DNA from: Clostridium omnivorum | GTDB taxonomy: Bacteria > Bacillota > Clostridia > Clostridiales > Clostridiaceae | Assembly (NCBI RefSeq): GCF_026012015.1 | Contig: NZ_BRXR01000001.1 | Span: forward strand, 1,910,001-1,974,000 | Reading direction: 5' to 3' | DNA length: 64,000 nucleotides | In this document: piece by piece, positions 55,002 to 64,000 of the stretch | Numbering within the stretch: the stretch's first letter is position 1 | How the letters are laid out: every line of letters starts with the position of its first letter | The notes under the pieces: generated by a model | Seen by the model: only the letters and a program-made list of their open reading frames with translations | Database searches by the model: none | Told to the model about the DNA's origin: nothing | Translations under genes and position numbers: made by a program

Positions 55002-56828
55002 CTATTCAACTGTAACTGATTTTGCTAAGTTTCTTGGCTTGTCTACGTCACAGCCTTTTTGTACTGCTACATAATAAGCAAATAACTGAAGTGGTATTAC
55101 TGAAAGTACTGGTGCCAAAAGTGGATTTATATTTGGAAGATAAAAGGTTTTGTCTACAGTGCCTTCTATTTTTTTGTCACCTTCCAGTGCGAATGCAAGT
55201 ACATTTGCACCTCTTGTCTTAACTTCCTTTATATTGCTTAGCATTTTATCAAACAAGTTGTTCTGAGTTGCAAGAGCTATAACTACGGTGCCCTTTTCTA
55301 TAAGTGCTATAGTTCCATGCTTTAATTCACCTGCTGCATATGCTTCAGAATGAATATAGGATATCTCCTTAAGCTTTAGTGAACCTTCAAGTGCTACTGC
55401 ATAGTCAAGTCCTCTTCCTAAGAAGAATATATCCTTATGCATATAAGTTCTTGATGCATACTTTTGGATTTCTTCCTTGTCTTTTATAACAGCCTCTGTC
55501 TTATCTGGAAGTTCCAGCATATCCTTCTTTATGTTCTCTATTTCTTCTTTGCTTAAGGTTCCTTTTTTCTCTGCAAGGAACAGAGCTATTGTATACATTG
55601 CAATAAGCATTGTAATATACGCCTTTGTTGATGCTACAGCAATTTCAGGACCTGCCCAGGTGTAGAAAACATCATCAGCTTCTCTTGCAACCGAGCTTCC
55701 TACTACATTTGTAACAGCAATAACTCTCGCATTTTGTGATTTTGCAAGTCTTAGTGCTGCCATTGTATCTGCAGTTTCACCAGACTGGCTTACAACTATC
55801 ATAAGAGTATTTTCATTTATCAATGGTTCTCTATATCTAAATTCTGATGCAATATCAAGCTCAACTGATACCTTTGCAAGCTTTTCAATCACATATTTGC
55901 CTACAACACCTGAATGATATGCAGTACCGCAAGCTACAATATATATCTTATCTATCTTTTCTATCTGCTCTTTTGTCAATGTAATCTTATCAAGAGTGAT
56001 TTCCTTACCAAGAGCTATTCTTGAAGTCATTGTATCTCTTATTGCCTTTGGCTGCTCATGAATTTCCTTGAGCATAAAATCCTCATAACCACCCTTTTCT
56101 GCTGCATCAGCATTCCAGGTTACATGGGACAATTCCTTTTCTATCTTTTCATTTTCTTCATTTAATATGGTAACTCCATCATGTTTCAAAACAACAAATT
56201 CATTGTCGTTTAAGTAGTAAACGTCTCTTGTATGATTTAAAACTGCTGGTACGTCAGAAGCTATGAAATATTCTCCATCTCCAACTCCAACTATTAGCGG
56301 GCTGTCTTTTCTCACTGCAATAAGTTTATCGGGCTCTTTAGCACTTATAACTCCTATTGCATAGCTTCCTTCCATCCTGGACACTGCCTTTATTACCGCT
56401 TCTACAAGATCACCTTTAAAATAATAATCGATAAGGTGTGGTATAACTTCTGTATCAGTTTCTGAACAGAACTTGTATCCTTTTGAAATAAGCTTTTCCC
56501 TAAGCTGAATATAGTTCTCGATGATTCCATTATGAACAACGCTTATTGTTCCTACCTCATTAGTATGAGGATGAGAATTTATATCTGATGGCTCTCCATG
56601 AGTAGCCCATCTTGTATGTCCAATTCCTATATTACCTTTTACAGGTTCTTCCTTCAATTTATTTTCAAGATTTGCAAGTCTTCCCTTACACTTAGCCACA
56701 CTGATATTTCCATTATCCATTGTTGCTATACCAGCTGAGTCATAGCCTCTGTATTCTAGCTTTGACAAGCCCTCTATAAGTATTGGTGAAGCCTCTTTCT
56801 TTCCGATAAATCCTACTATTCCGCACAT
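55002..56828 (-). CDS. glmS: Glucosamine-6-phosphate synthase
   Basis: 608 residues, the usual length. Cys2 at the N-terminus (MCGIVGFIG) is the glutaminase nucleophile. Two SIS domains follow (about 285-425 and 455-590), with SQSGETADTMAALR for sugar phosphate binding and the conserved C-terminus DVDKPRNLAKSVTVE. It makes glucosamine-6-phosphate from fructose-6-phosphate and glutamine for cell wall synthesis. Its mRNA leader is a self-cleaving ribozyme. Confidence 0.98.
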   Translation of the reverse strand: MCGIVGFIGKKEASPILIEGLSKLEYRGYDSAGIATMDNGNISVAKCKGRLANLENKLKEEPVKGNIGIGHTRWATHGEPSDINSHPHTNEVGTISVVHNGIIENYIQLREKLISKGYKFCSETDTEVIPHLIDYYFKGDLVEAVIKAVSRMEGSYAIGVISAKEPDKLIAVRKDSPLIVGVGDGEYFIASDVPAVLNHTRDVYYLNDNEFVVLKHDGVTILNEENEKIEKELSHVTWNADAAEKGGYEDFMLKEIHEQPKAIRDTMTSRIALGKEITLDKITLTKEQIEKIDKIYIVACGTAYHSGVVGKYVIEKLAKVSVELDIASEFRYREPLINENTLMIVVSQSGETADTMAALRLAKSQNARVIAVTNVVGSSVAREADDVFYTWAGPEIAVASTKAYITMLIAMYTIALFLAEKKGTLSKEEIENIKKDMLELPDKTEAVIKDKEEIQKYASRTYMHKDIFFLGRGLDYAVALEGSLKLKEISYIHSEAYAAGELKHGTIALIEKGTVVIALATQNNLFDKMLSNIKEVKTRGANVLAFALEGDKKIEGTVDKTFYLPNINPLLAPVLSVIPLQLFAYYVAVQKGCDVDKPRNLAKSVTVE

Positions 56829-56937
56829 ATTCTATTCTTCCTTTCATTTTTGAGCAATACTAATTTAAGGGTATAAAAATCATTAAATTTACCCTTTTGC
56901 TCAATATTAGGTTTTAACACCTGGTTGATATTGTACC

Positions 56938-57057
56938 TCAAATCACTTCAAGGTTTTGTCAACCTTTAACGGTAGTGCGTTTATACCGTGGGGCACCCGC
57001 CGAAGAATCGATACTCCCCATCCTCGTCAACTCTAGTGATACTAGAGTTCTGGCGCT
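56938..57057 (-). ncRNA. glmS ribozyme
   Basis: The minus strand shows the ribozyme in order: GCGCCAGAACTC at the cleavage site, the stem ending TTGACGAGG, the core ATGGGGAGTATCGA, CGGCGGGTGCCCCACGGT and the 3' stem-loop around GGTTGACAAAACC. Bound glucosamine-6-phosphate causes cutting just before the G at 57056, lowering glmS expression. The gene starts 110 bases further on. Confidence 0.96.
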
Positions 57058-57121
57058 TTTAAGACTTTTTTAATACAGCTTTTACTTTATCATATAACAC
57101 CTCCTATTTAATTCTTACTAC

Positions 57122-57150
57122 ATTATAATATATAACATGAAATCTATCAA
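57122..57150 (-). promoter_or_regulatory. Promoter of glmS
   Basis: Minus strand: TTGATA (57150-57145), 17 bases, TATAAT (57127-57122), giving a leader of about 60 bases before the ribozyme. The leader holds an AGGAGGT followed by a three-codon frame, with no clear purpose. Confidence 0.8.
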
Positions 57151-57237
57151 CTTGTCCGCAATTGTATTTTTTACCTTAATAGTACGACCTGGCTAATAGT
57201 CACTCTAAAATAGAAAACTCCATACAGAGTAAAAATG

Positions 57238-57270
57238 TTAAGGGTGCTGCCCTGCAGCACCCTATTAGGC
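57238..57270 (-). terminator. Terminator of the PTS operon
   Basis: GC-rich stem GGGTGCTGC/GCAGCACCC (plus-strand view 57242-57264), then TTAACATTTTT on the minus strand. Confidence 0.75.
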
Positions 57271-57274
57271 TAAA

Positions 57275-58534
57275 CTACTTGCTTTTTGCATTTAAAAGAT
57301 ACTTTTCAGCTTCTGCACACCATAAGCCATTATTTCTTTTAACTATTTCATCAAGTTCAGCAAATAACGGATCAGTCTTTCCTTTTTCCTCAAACTCGTC
57401 AATAGCTGTAAGTTCCATATCTATATTAGTATATATAAGCTTCTTTCCTCCAGGCAGCTTTGGAAGGTTTAGAGTAGCTTCAGCAGCACTGTCCAGCCCA
57501 CCTATATGTGTTACCATAACTGCAGGATTTATAAGCCCTGCTTCTGTCATCTTCAGGCATTCTTTAAGATCATCAGTGTTTCCACCAGTTGTTCCTATTA
57601 CATGTGTTGATGCATAATGAACATTATAATAATTGAGTTCACCCGAAAATTTAGTATCTGTAGGACCTGCAAAGAAGTTTAAGCAGCCATCTCTTCCAAG
57701 TATCTTATCAGCTTGTTCAACAACAGATCTTACTGGGGCATAGGCGTAAACATCATCAAAACCAGTACCCCCTGACAATCTCATCAAATATTCAGGAACA
57801 TCTTCTATGTCTTTCGTGTTTACAAAAATCAGCTCTACGCCTCTTTCTGCAGCTTTTTCCTTAGAGAATATAGCCTTTGCTTTTGCAATTCTTTTTTCAT
57901 CTATATCAGTTACTACTAGTAAGGAAGGTCTTCTGTCACAGTTAATGATATATTCAATTGCTCCAAGTCCCATTGGACCTGTAGCTGCTAGTAACGCCAT
58001 CTTTCCGCCTTCTACTATTCCCATATGATGTACATATGAACCCATTTTAGTATGAAAATTTGCATGGAATGCTCCAATAATACATGACATAGGTTCTGCT
58101 AGAGATGCCTCATAATAAGCTTCCCCTTTATAGTTTAAAAGACAGCCCAGCTCCATAACCTCCTGAGGAATTATCATGTATGTTGCATCTCCTCCAAAAT
58201 ACTTATAGCTGTATCCTGGTGATGCCATGCTGCCCTTGTAATTAAGGGCTGGTTGCTGTGCAAATTTGGTCCCTTCTTTAAATTGATCCTTCCACTTAGT
58301 TCCAACCTTTACTATATTACCTGCAAATTCATGTCCTATGATTATAGGGTTCTTGTCTATATCCTTTGGCACTCTCTTGTGATCAGGTCCTTGGATTGCT
58401 GCCTTATAACTGGACATGCATATGCTGTCTGATACTACTTGTACCAATATTTCATCATCTTTTATTTCAGGAAGTTCAAATTCCTCTAATCTTAAATCAT
58501 TTTTGCCATAAAGTCTTACTGCTCTTGTCTTCAT
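57275..58534 (-). CDS. SorE-like zinc-type alcohol dehydrogenase of the PTS operon
   Basis: 419 residues of the medium-chain dehydrogenase family. Zinc-type ligands Cys39, His68 and Glu69 (GHEFAG) and the nucleotide loop ATGPMGLGAIE are visible. It resembles L-sorbose-1-phosphate reductase (SorE), which interconverts ketose-1-phosphate and hexitol phosphate with NAD(P)H. As last gene of the operon it should oxidise the phosphohexitol brought in by the PTS to a ketose phosphate. A mannitol-1-phosphate dehydrogenase of MtlD type is not present. GAGAGGGTG site. Confidence 0.83.
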   Translation of the reverse strand: MKTRAVRLYGKNDLRLEEFELPEIKDDEILVQVVSDSICMSSYKAAIQGPDHKRVPKDIDKNPIIIGHEFAGNIVKVGTKWKDQFKEGTKFAQQPALNYKGSMASPGYSYKYFGGDATYMIIPQEVMELGCLLNYKGEAYYEASLAEPMSCIIGAFHANFHTKMGSYVHHMGIVEGGKMALLAATGPMGLGAIEYIINCDRRPSLLVVTDIDEKRIAKAKAIFSKEKAAERGVELIFVNTKDIEDVPEYLMRLSGGTGFDDVYAYAPVRSVVEQADKILGRDGCLNFFAGPTDTKFSGELNYYNVHYASTHVIGTTGGNTDDLKECLKMTEAGLINPAVMVTHIGGLDSAAEATLNLPKLPGGKKLIYTNIDMELTAIDEFEEKGKTDPLFAELDEIVKRNNGLWCAEAEKYLLNAKSK

Positions 58535-58554
58535 AATATTTCACCCTCTCTTCC

Positions 58555-59490
58555 TTAATAATTTAGATGTTCAAGTTGAACCATCTTCTCAAATTTCATC
58601 ACAGTATCTATATCAGCAGCTTGAGTGCCTGCTGTAGTTACACTTGCTGTACCACAAGCCACTGCAAGCTTAATTGAACGTTCAAAATCATAGTTATTAT
58701 CAAGTGCTACAGCTAATGCAGCAACCATGGAGTCTCCAGCCCCAACCGTACTGCTCACATCAACCTTTATTCCATGTGCATATATAACATCTTTTTCATT
58801 AATGAAAAGTGCTCCATCTCCTCCCAGGGAAATTACAACTACTTTAATGCCATATTCAAGAAGCTTTCTTGAAAGTTCAACCACTTCTTTTATGCCCTCT
58901 ATCTTTTTACCAAAAAATCCTTCCAGTTCATGAATATTAGGCTTTATTAAATATGGTGCTGCCTCAATTCCTTGTTTTAGCAGCTCTCCATCAGCATCCA
59001 AAAGGGTTTTAGCTCCCATTGCTTTAGCTTTTTCTATCCATAGCTTGTATATATTTTTATTCACATTTCTAGGTATGCTGCCTGAAAACACAACGACAGA
59101 TTTTTCATCAAGCTGCTTTAAAAATTTACTAGCAACTTCCTTTAGGTCATTTTCTGAAACTTCCGTTCCAAATTCATTTAAATCTGTATTAGTATGATTT
59201 ACTTTATCCACTAGCTTTAAATTTGTTCTCGTTTCTCCTGCAGTAAAAGTAAAATCATTTTCTATAGCTTCTGTGTCTAGGTACTCTTTTATGAACCTTC
59301 CGCTGTTTCCGGATAGTATTCCTAAGGCTTTGCTTGAGCCACCAAGGCTTTTAATTACCTTTGAAACATTTATTCCTTTCCCGCCTGCATCAACTCGAGT
59401 TTTGCTTATTCTATTAACTTCACCAACTGTGAAGCTATCAATTTCTATAGTTTTATCCACTGCAGGATTCAAGGTAACAGTTATTATCAT
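58555..59490 (-). CDS. fruK: 1-Phosphofructokinase-like PfkB kinase
   Basis: 311 residues. The N-terminus TLNPAVDKTIEI and GGKGINVSKVIKSLG, and the catalytic VSSTVGAGDSMVAAL with its base Asp, are those of the FruK/LacC group. FruK turns fructose-1-phosphate into fructose-1,6-bisphosphate; LacC uses tagatose-6-phosphate. The end is typical of FruK. It lies 20 bases before the dehydrogenase, whose expected product it could use. Confidence 0.92.
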   Translation of the reverse strand: MIITVTLNPAVDKTIEIDSFTVGEVNRISKTRVDAGGKGINVSKVIKSLGGSSKALGILSGNSGRFIKEYLDTEAIENDFTFTAGETRTNLKLVDKVNHTNTDLNEFGTEVSENDLKEVASKFLKQLDEKSVVVFSGSIPRNVNKNIYKLWIEKAKAMGAKTLLDADGELLKQGIEAAPYLIKPNIHELEGFFGKKIEGIKEVVELSRKLLEYGIKVVVISLGGDGALFINEKDVIYAHGIKVDVSSTVGAGDSMVAALAVALDNNYDFERSIKLAVACGTASVTTAGTQAADIDTVMKFEKMVQLEHLNY

Positions 59491-59501
59491 ATTTTCACTC
59501 C

Positions 59502-59936
59502 TTACTCTTCTAGTATCAGTTTGATTATTTCGTCTTTACTCTTTGATTCAACCAGTTTCTTCACACTTTCTTCATACTGGCATGTGATAGCTATTTTAGA
59601 TAATAAGGACATATGATCATCATTTTTACCTGCGATTCCAATGACTAGATAAGCAATATTACCCTCTCCAAAGTCCACTCCTTCTGGATATTGAATTATA
59701 ACAATCCCAGATTCTTTTATATATTTTACATATTGGTTCATACCATGAGGAATGGCAATACCATTACCAATATAAGTTGTTATTTCCTTCTCCCTGTTTA
59801 TCATTCCTTCAATGTAGCCTTCCTCAACATACCCATTTTGTACAAGGAGTCTTCCTGCTCTCTTTATTGCCTCAAACTTTTCTTCTCTTTTTACATTCAA
59901 TACTATATTTTGTTCACAAAGAACTTCCAGTTTCAT
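59502..59936 (-). CDS. mtlF: PTS IIA protein, mannitol/fructose type
   Basis: 144 residues. The phosphorylated histidine is His64 in NGIAIPHGMN, the signature of the mannitol-fructose IIA family. It passes phosphate from HPr to the IIB part of the permease. It starts one base after the stop of the regulator gene and ends 11 bases before fruK. Confidence 0.93.
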   Translation of the reverse strand: MKLEVLCEQNIVLNVKREEKFEAIKRAGRLLVQNGYVEEGYIEGMINREKEITTYIGNGIAIPHGMNQYVKYIKESGIVIIQYPEGVDFGEGNIAYLVIGIAGKNDDHMSLLSKIAITCQYEESVKKLVESKSKDEIIKLILEE

Positions 59937-61994
59937 TTAATTGTCCCTCCCATTGAGTATTCTAATCATTGAACTTCTTAAATCTTTAATGCCACCCAGT
60001 CTTATAGTTTCTGTAAATTTCTTATCCTCAATCAATGAAATGCTTATCTTGCCCATCTGCTCAAGTATATATTTGTGTTCATCCTTTCTAGCTAGCATCA
60101 ATATAAATGTATCAACATTTTCATCAGCAAACCCCACACTCTTTAGCGTCATTTTTTTCTTTAATCTGCATACACCTACAAAGGGGCCTGTAACAGAATT
60201 ACTTCTAGTATGGATAAGTGCAAGATGAGAATTAGGTATAACTACACTTCCGATTTTTTCTCGGTTTATTATAAGGCTCTCAACTTCTTTTCTATCATTT
60301 ATTATCCCTTGCTTATAAATATTTTCAGTAATTACTCCGATCATTTCATTGAAGGAATTAGTTTCTATGGTAACTATCTTTAAGTTTTTCAGTATATTGT
60401 TCACCATTTCATACTTATCTTTCTCTGAATCTTCATTGGCCTCAAATTTTGATAAGGAAGGCAGGTTATTTAAAGTATGATTATCCTCAAGGTATTTTTT
60501 GATATAATTATTTATCTTGCTAACATCTTTTTTCATTAAGAAAGGAGATACAGTTATTATTTTGTCTGACTTGAATCTTTCTTCTGCACCAATATTAACA
60601 GTAGAAAGAATTAAATCATATTCATCAAGTCTCTCATCCCAGTCCTTAAATGACTGGATGGCTATTTTATCAATATTAGGTATTGAAGCTTTTACTTTGC
60701 TTGAAAGTATTTTTGCAGCAACCATCCCATTGGGACATATAATTAAAGCTGAGAGTTTGTTACTGCTGCTTCCTGTTCTCTCTAAAGCCGAACCTATATG
60801 CATGGTGATGAATCCAATTTCATCCTGAGATAACGTAATATTGTATTTGGAAAAAATAATTCTACATGCATAATTCACTGCATCAAATAAGTTACCGTAA
60901 TACTCCTTTATTTCGTCAACAAAAAGATTTTTTACTTGAATACCCATGTTTATCCTGAATAATGCCGGATTGAAATGCTGTGATAAGCCTACAATCAGCT
61001 GTTCATCGCAGTTGATCTTAAGGTTAAGCTTCTTTTCAACTTCATACACTACTTCATAGGACAATTCTTCAAGAGAAACACCAAGCTCCTTAAAAGATCT
61101 GTCAGGACTATAAATATATTTATTGCCCATTAGCTGCACTGCTAGATAAACCAACTCGCTGTCAAAAACAGGTATATTTAACGATATAAAATATTCTTTC
61201 ATTTTATGAATAAATGAAAACTCGTTTGATGACATAACATCTTGTATGAGATATTGAGGTAAATTTATTGGTAAATCCATCTTTATCTTCTTCAGTGATA
61301 GTAACACATGAATCAAAGAACTAAAGTAGGATATATCATCCATCTTTATTAATTCACCGCAAATATGCTCCATAAGCTTCTTTGAGGTATCTATAAGTTT
61401 TCTTCCGAAAAGCATTTTAAAGAACACATCTACAGCAGAATCTTTTTTGTTTTCATAAATATATGCCAGCAGCTCATCTATGGATTTATACTCATAAATT
61501 AGCTCAACGAATACGTTTCTTTTTACCCATTCTGAACCGCTAACCATTATCCCATATCCTCTTTTTCTGCATAAAGTAAGATTCCTTATACTCATCCACT
61601 TCTCAATTTTATCCATATAGAGGCTTATGGTTCCTTCAACTACATTCAACTGATAGCTGAAAAAAGCAGATTTTATAGGCTCATCCGATAACAGCAATTG
61701 TGCTGTTATTAATATAAGTCTTTGCTCCTGAGGGAGCAGCCACTGCATTGGTATATCTCTTAATAACTGTTTTAAAGCTTTTAGGTTTTCTTCCTTACCC
61801 TGAAGGCTTAAAACAGAACTCGTTTCTTTTATAGAAATGCTTTCTAATTTTAATGCTGTGTTAATAGCATCAATTTCTCGTGATATAGTTCTGTTGCTTA
61901 CATCAATTTGTTGAGAAAGGTCCTTAATATTTAAAGGACCCTTCTCAAATATTATATTTATAATGAACTTTTGCCTGGCAGTTAATTCATTCAT
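59937..61994 (-). CDS. mtlR: MtlR-type PTS-controlled transcriptional activator
   Basis: 685 residues from the ATG at 61994, where MNELTARQKFIINIIFEKG gives the family start; an ATG five codons earlier is possible. The order is helix-turn-helix (ISQQ-like DLSQQIDVSNRTISREID), second HTH, two PRDs (the second with GFITMHIGSALER), a IIB-like domain (LIICPNGMVAAK) and a C-terminal IIA-like domain (SHLALIHTRS). Phosphorylation by the PTS switches it. It lies inside the operon that it should control. Confidence 0.93.
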   Translation of the reverse strand: MNELTARQKFIINIIFEKGPLNIKDLSQQIDVSNRTISREIDAINTALKLESISIKETSSVLSLQGKEENLKALKQLLRDIPMQWLLPQEQRLILITAQLLLSDEPIKSAFFSYQLNVVEGTISLYMDKIEKWMSIRNLTLCRKRGYGIMVSGSEWVKRNVFVELIYEYKSIDELLAYIYENKKDSAVDVFFKMLFGRKLIDTSKKLMEHICGELIKMDDISYFSSLIHVLLSLKKIKMDLPINLPQYLIQDVMSSNEFSFIHKMKEYFISLNIPVFDSELVYLAVQLMGNKYIYSPDRSFKELGVSLEELSYEVVYEVEKKLNLKINCDEQLIVGLSQHFNPALFRINMGIQVKNLFVDEIKEYYGNLFDAVNYACRIIFSKYNITLSQDEIGFITMHIGSALERTGSSSNKLSALIICPNGMVAAKILSSKVKASIPNIDKIAIQSFKDWDERLDEYDLILSTVNIGAEERFKSDKIITVSPFLMKKDVSKINNYIKKYLEDNHTLNNLPSLSKFEANEDSEKDKYEMVNNILKNLKIVTIETNSFNEMIGVITENIYKQGIINDRKEVESLIINREKIGSVVIPNSHLALIHTRSNSVTGPFVGVCRLKKKMTLKSVGFADENVDTFILMLARKDEHKYILEQMGKISISLIEDKKFTETIRLGGIKDLRSSMIRILNGRDN

Positions 61995-62017
61995 GGTGTA
62001 CCCCGCCATTCATAATA

Positions 62018-63436
62018 TTATTTTATTAATGTTTGGATATATTCGTCATAAACCTTATTGTCTAAAAAGTTCTTTATTATTACTATTTCAGCATCAGGTG
62101 CACCCTGTCTAGCTCTTTCAACTAGGCTTTCCTGTGTGAAAACTACTTCCGCATTTTTAGGTATCTCACTTACTGCTGAGTGCTTTACAACAATATTTAG
62201 TCCAGCATCCTTAATTTTCTTTTTAAGTATAGATTCTCCCATTGCAGAAGATCCCATACCAGCATCACAGGCAAATACTATAAGGTTTGGAGCATTTGAA
62301 GCTAGTTCAACCTTCTTGCCTTTACTCTCAGCTTTCATTTCTGTAACTTTTGTCTTTGCAACTTCAAATGTATCTTCTTCTATATTTGAACTATTTCGTT
62401 TTACTAATACTGAAGCTATTAGGAAAGATACTATAGTACCTACTAATATACCTGCTAGAACTGGTAATAATCCCCCCTTAGGGCTCATAGCTATTTCTGC
62501 AAATATACTTCCTGGTGAAGGTGAAGCAACAAGACCAGCTCCTGTAATAACAAAGGTCAAATCTGCTGCAGCTCCGCCGCCTATTACAGCAAGTAATAAT
62601 GCTGGGTTCATCAGTACATATGGGAAGTAAATTTCATGAATACCACCTAAAAAGTGAATAATTATAGCTCCTGGGGCAGATTCTTTTGCGTTTCCCTTAC
62701 CATATAACCAATAAGCTAAAAGAATTCCAAGTCCTGGACCTGGATTTGATTCAAGTAGGAAGAATATTGATTTCCCAACTTCTTTTACTTGAGCTATTCC
62801 CAGTGGGTCAAAGATACCATGGTTGATTGCATTATTTAAGAATAATATCTTTCCAGGTTCAACAAATATAGCTATAAGTGGAAGAAGCTTTGCTTGTGTT
62901 ACCCATTGAGCTCCACTGCCTAAAGCATTTGAAAATGCTGTTACTACTGGTCCAACTCCGCTATAAGCAATTAATGAAAGTGCACCCCCTAATATTCCGG
63001 CTGAAAAGTTATTTACAAGCATCTCAAATCCAGTAGGTATGTGACCTTCAACTAGTCCATCAAACTTTTTGATGACCCATCCACCAAAAGGTCCCATTAT
63101 CATTGCTCCTAAGAACATTGGGATAGAAGATCCAATAATTACTCCCATAGTAGCTATTGCACCGACAACTCCACCTCTGGTTCCATATACGAGTTTACCA
63201 CCTGTATAGCCAATAAGAACTGGAAGCAAATAAGTAATCATTGGCCCAACCAATTTTCCAAAATAAGCATCTGGTATCCAACCAGTAGGAATAAATAATG
63301 CCGTTATAAGTCCCCAAGCTATAAATGCTCCAATGTTTGGCATAACCATTCCTGAAAGAAAGGAACCAAACTTTTGAATCTTGGCTTTACTGCTTCCGAC
63401 GTTTGTCTTGGAATTTTTCTTTGTAGAGATTTCCAT
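62018..63436 (-). CDS. mtlA: PTS IICB permease, mannitol type
   Basis: 472 residues from the ATG at 63436 (AAGGGGGT site). The membrane IIC part (about 25-340) has [18 protein letters not shown] and the motif [13 protein letters not shown], both of MtlA type; the C-terminal IIB domain has the phosphorylated Cys at about 390 ([14 protein letters not shown]). IIA is a separate protein here. It should import and phosphorylate mannitol or another hexitol. Confidence 0.94.
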   Translation of the reverse strand: MEISTKKNSKTNVGSSKAKIQKFGSFLSGMVMPNIGAFIAWGLITALFIPTGWIPDAYFGKLVGPMITYLLPVLIGYTGGKLVYGTRGGVVGAIATMGVIIGSSIPMFLGAMIMGPFGGWVIKKFDGLVEGHIPTGFEMLVNNFSAGILGGALSLIAYSGVGPVVTAFSNALGSGAQWVTQAKLLPLIAIFVEPGKILFLNNAINHGIFDPLGIAQVKEVGKSIFFLLESNPGPGLGILLAYWLYGKGNAKESAPGAIIIHFLGGIHEIYFPYVLMNPALLLAVIGGGAAADLTFVITGAGLVASPSPGSIFAEIAMSPKGGLLPVLAGILVGTIVSFLIASVLVKRNSSNIEEDTFEVAKTKVTEMKAESKGKKVELASNAPNLIVFACDAGMGSSAMGESILKKKIKDAGLNIVVKHSAVSEIPKNAEVVFTQESLVERARQGAPDAEIVIIKNFLDNKVYDEYIQTLIK

Positions 63437-63463
63437 CAATCATTACCCCCTTGATATATTATA

Positions 63464-63494
63464 ATTATACTATATGTTGCTGAAAACGTTTCTA
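63464..63494 (-). promoter_or_regulatory. PTS operon promoter and cre site
   Basis: On the minus strand TATAAT lies at 63469-63464. At 63481-63494, TGAAAACGTTTCTA fits the CcpA cre consensus except for one or two end bases and lies over the -35 region, so glucose should repress the operon. Confidence 0.7.
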
Positions 63495-63617
63495 CAAGCA
63501 TCAGTACTTCAATGTTGACAGCCCCTTTCCCTGTCAATTTTGAAATACACCTCTCTACTTGGCATAAACTCTAAAAAATCATGGGGTTTTATTGCTGAAA
63601 AATTTTGAAAATTTAAA

Positions 63618-63650
63618 ATACCCTCCATGCATATGCATAGAGGGTATCTA
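63618..63650 (-). terminator. Terminator of kamE
   Basis: Stem ATACCCTC/GAGGGTAT with the self-complementary loop ATGCATATGCAT, then a T-rich tract on the minus strand. Confidence 0.75.
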
Positions 63651-63660
63651 ACGCTTTATA

Positions 63661-64000
63661 TTATACTAATTTTCTTTCCACTAATTCAGTTACTGCAAAG
63701 GTTGCAACGTCATCAGCATATTTTGCTGGTCCAAAACCTGCATCATAGCCTAGTTCCTTAGCTAGTTCATGAGATATTCTTGGTCCTCCGCAGATTAATA
63801 CCACTTTGTCTCTTAGGCCTTCGGCTTCCAATAACTCAACGAGCTCAGTTAGATTTTGTATATGAATGTTCTTTTGTGTTACTGTTTGAGATACTAAAAG
63901 TACATCTGCCTTAAGCTCTATAGCCTTCTTTATAAACTCTTCATTTGTCACTTGACTGCCAAGATTATATGCTTCTATCATTTCGTATCTTTCAAGTCCA
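63661..64000 (-). CDS. kamE: Lysine 5,6-aminomutase beta subunit, C-terminal part
   Basis: The frame runs off the window edge; 113 residues are visible. The frame continues upstream of an internal Met as GLERYEMIEAYNLGSQV, well known in KamE. The visible part is the cobalamin-binding Rossmann domain (DVLLVSQTVTQKNIHIQNL, VVLICGGPRISHELAKELGY). With the alpha subunit, PLP and adenosylcobalamin it moves the terminal amino group of D-lysine or beta-lysine in lysine fermentation. The lower axial histidine motif lies outside the window. The terminator after it shows it ends its transcript. Confidence 0.92.
   Translation of the reverse strand, partial: GLERYEMIEAYNLGSQVTNEEFIKKAIELKADVLLVSQTVTQKNIHIQNLTELVELLEAEGLRDKVVLICGGPRISHELAKELGYDAGFGPAKYADDVATFAVTELVERKLV

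Noticed and set aside
57060-57110. AGGAGGT plus ATG and three codons in the glmS leader as a control peptide
   Set aside because: Too short and not supported by any further signal; may be chance in AT-rich DNA.

Overview
The window is low-GC DNA with Shine-Dalgarno sites of the AGGAGG type, TTG/GTG starts, and U-rich intrinsic terminators after most transcription units. Its gene content (a trimeric [FeFe] hydrogenase, an in-frame UGA that looks like selenocysteine, a lysine 5,6-aminomutase beta subunit, a thermolysin-like protease, and a glmS ribozyme) points to an anaerobic, probably proteolytic and saccharolytic Clostridium or a close relative. I do not assign a species. No phage, transposase or CRISPR array was seen.

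Layout. 1-8.9 kb: a YdcZ-type exporter, a LysR regulator, an ArsP-like permease with a small zinc-ribbon gene, a subtilisin-like protease, ferritin, an M23 peptidase and the dnaD-dnaC pair. 9.0-10.0 kb: eleven tRNA genes on the minus strand, made by tandem copying of a 342-bp Asp-Val-Glu-Thr unit. 10.2-21.1 kb: small metabolic and envelope genes, a 64-codon gene with an internal UGA inside a redox motif (likely selenoprotein), purA with an FAD oxidoreductase, and upstream of them a structured RNA with its own strong promoter. 21.4-25.6 kb: hydC-hydB-hydA, an electron-bifurcating type hydrogenase with a possible Rex operator. 25.6-33.9 kb: phosphatase, transporter, DegV, an ECF sigma factor between two zinc-finger anti-sigma-like genes, acetyltransferase and exonuclease III. 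34-41.9 kb: MATE exporter, Ca2+/H+ exchanger, nucleotidyltransferase, deoD, and a DUF2089/SHOCT-like trio. 41.9-51.1 kb: a long run of minus-strand genes for small enzymes (HAD phosphatases, RdgB, NUDIX, LUD, QueG-like, kinase, methyltransferase). 51.2-57.1 kb: secreted M4 protease, an almost 1-kb non-coding stretch, a histidine-rich YmaF-like protein, and glmS with its ribozyme. 57.2-63.4 kb: a PTS hexitol operon (IICB, activator, IIA, 1-phosphofructokinase-like kinase, SorE-like dehydrogenase) with a cre site. The window ends inside kamE.

How the parts work together. The hydrogenase disposes of reductant from fermentation of sugars (PTS operon) and amino acids (protease, kamE). The UGA-containing gene needs a selenocysteine decoding system elsewhere in the genome. 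The strongest leads for new biology are that gene (15600-15794), the structured RNA (about 18781-18966), the PTS operon whose enzymes suggest a fructose-1-phosphate route, and the sigma factor with two anti-sigma-like partners.
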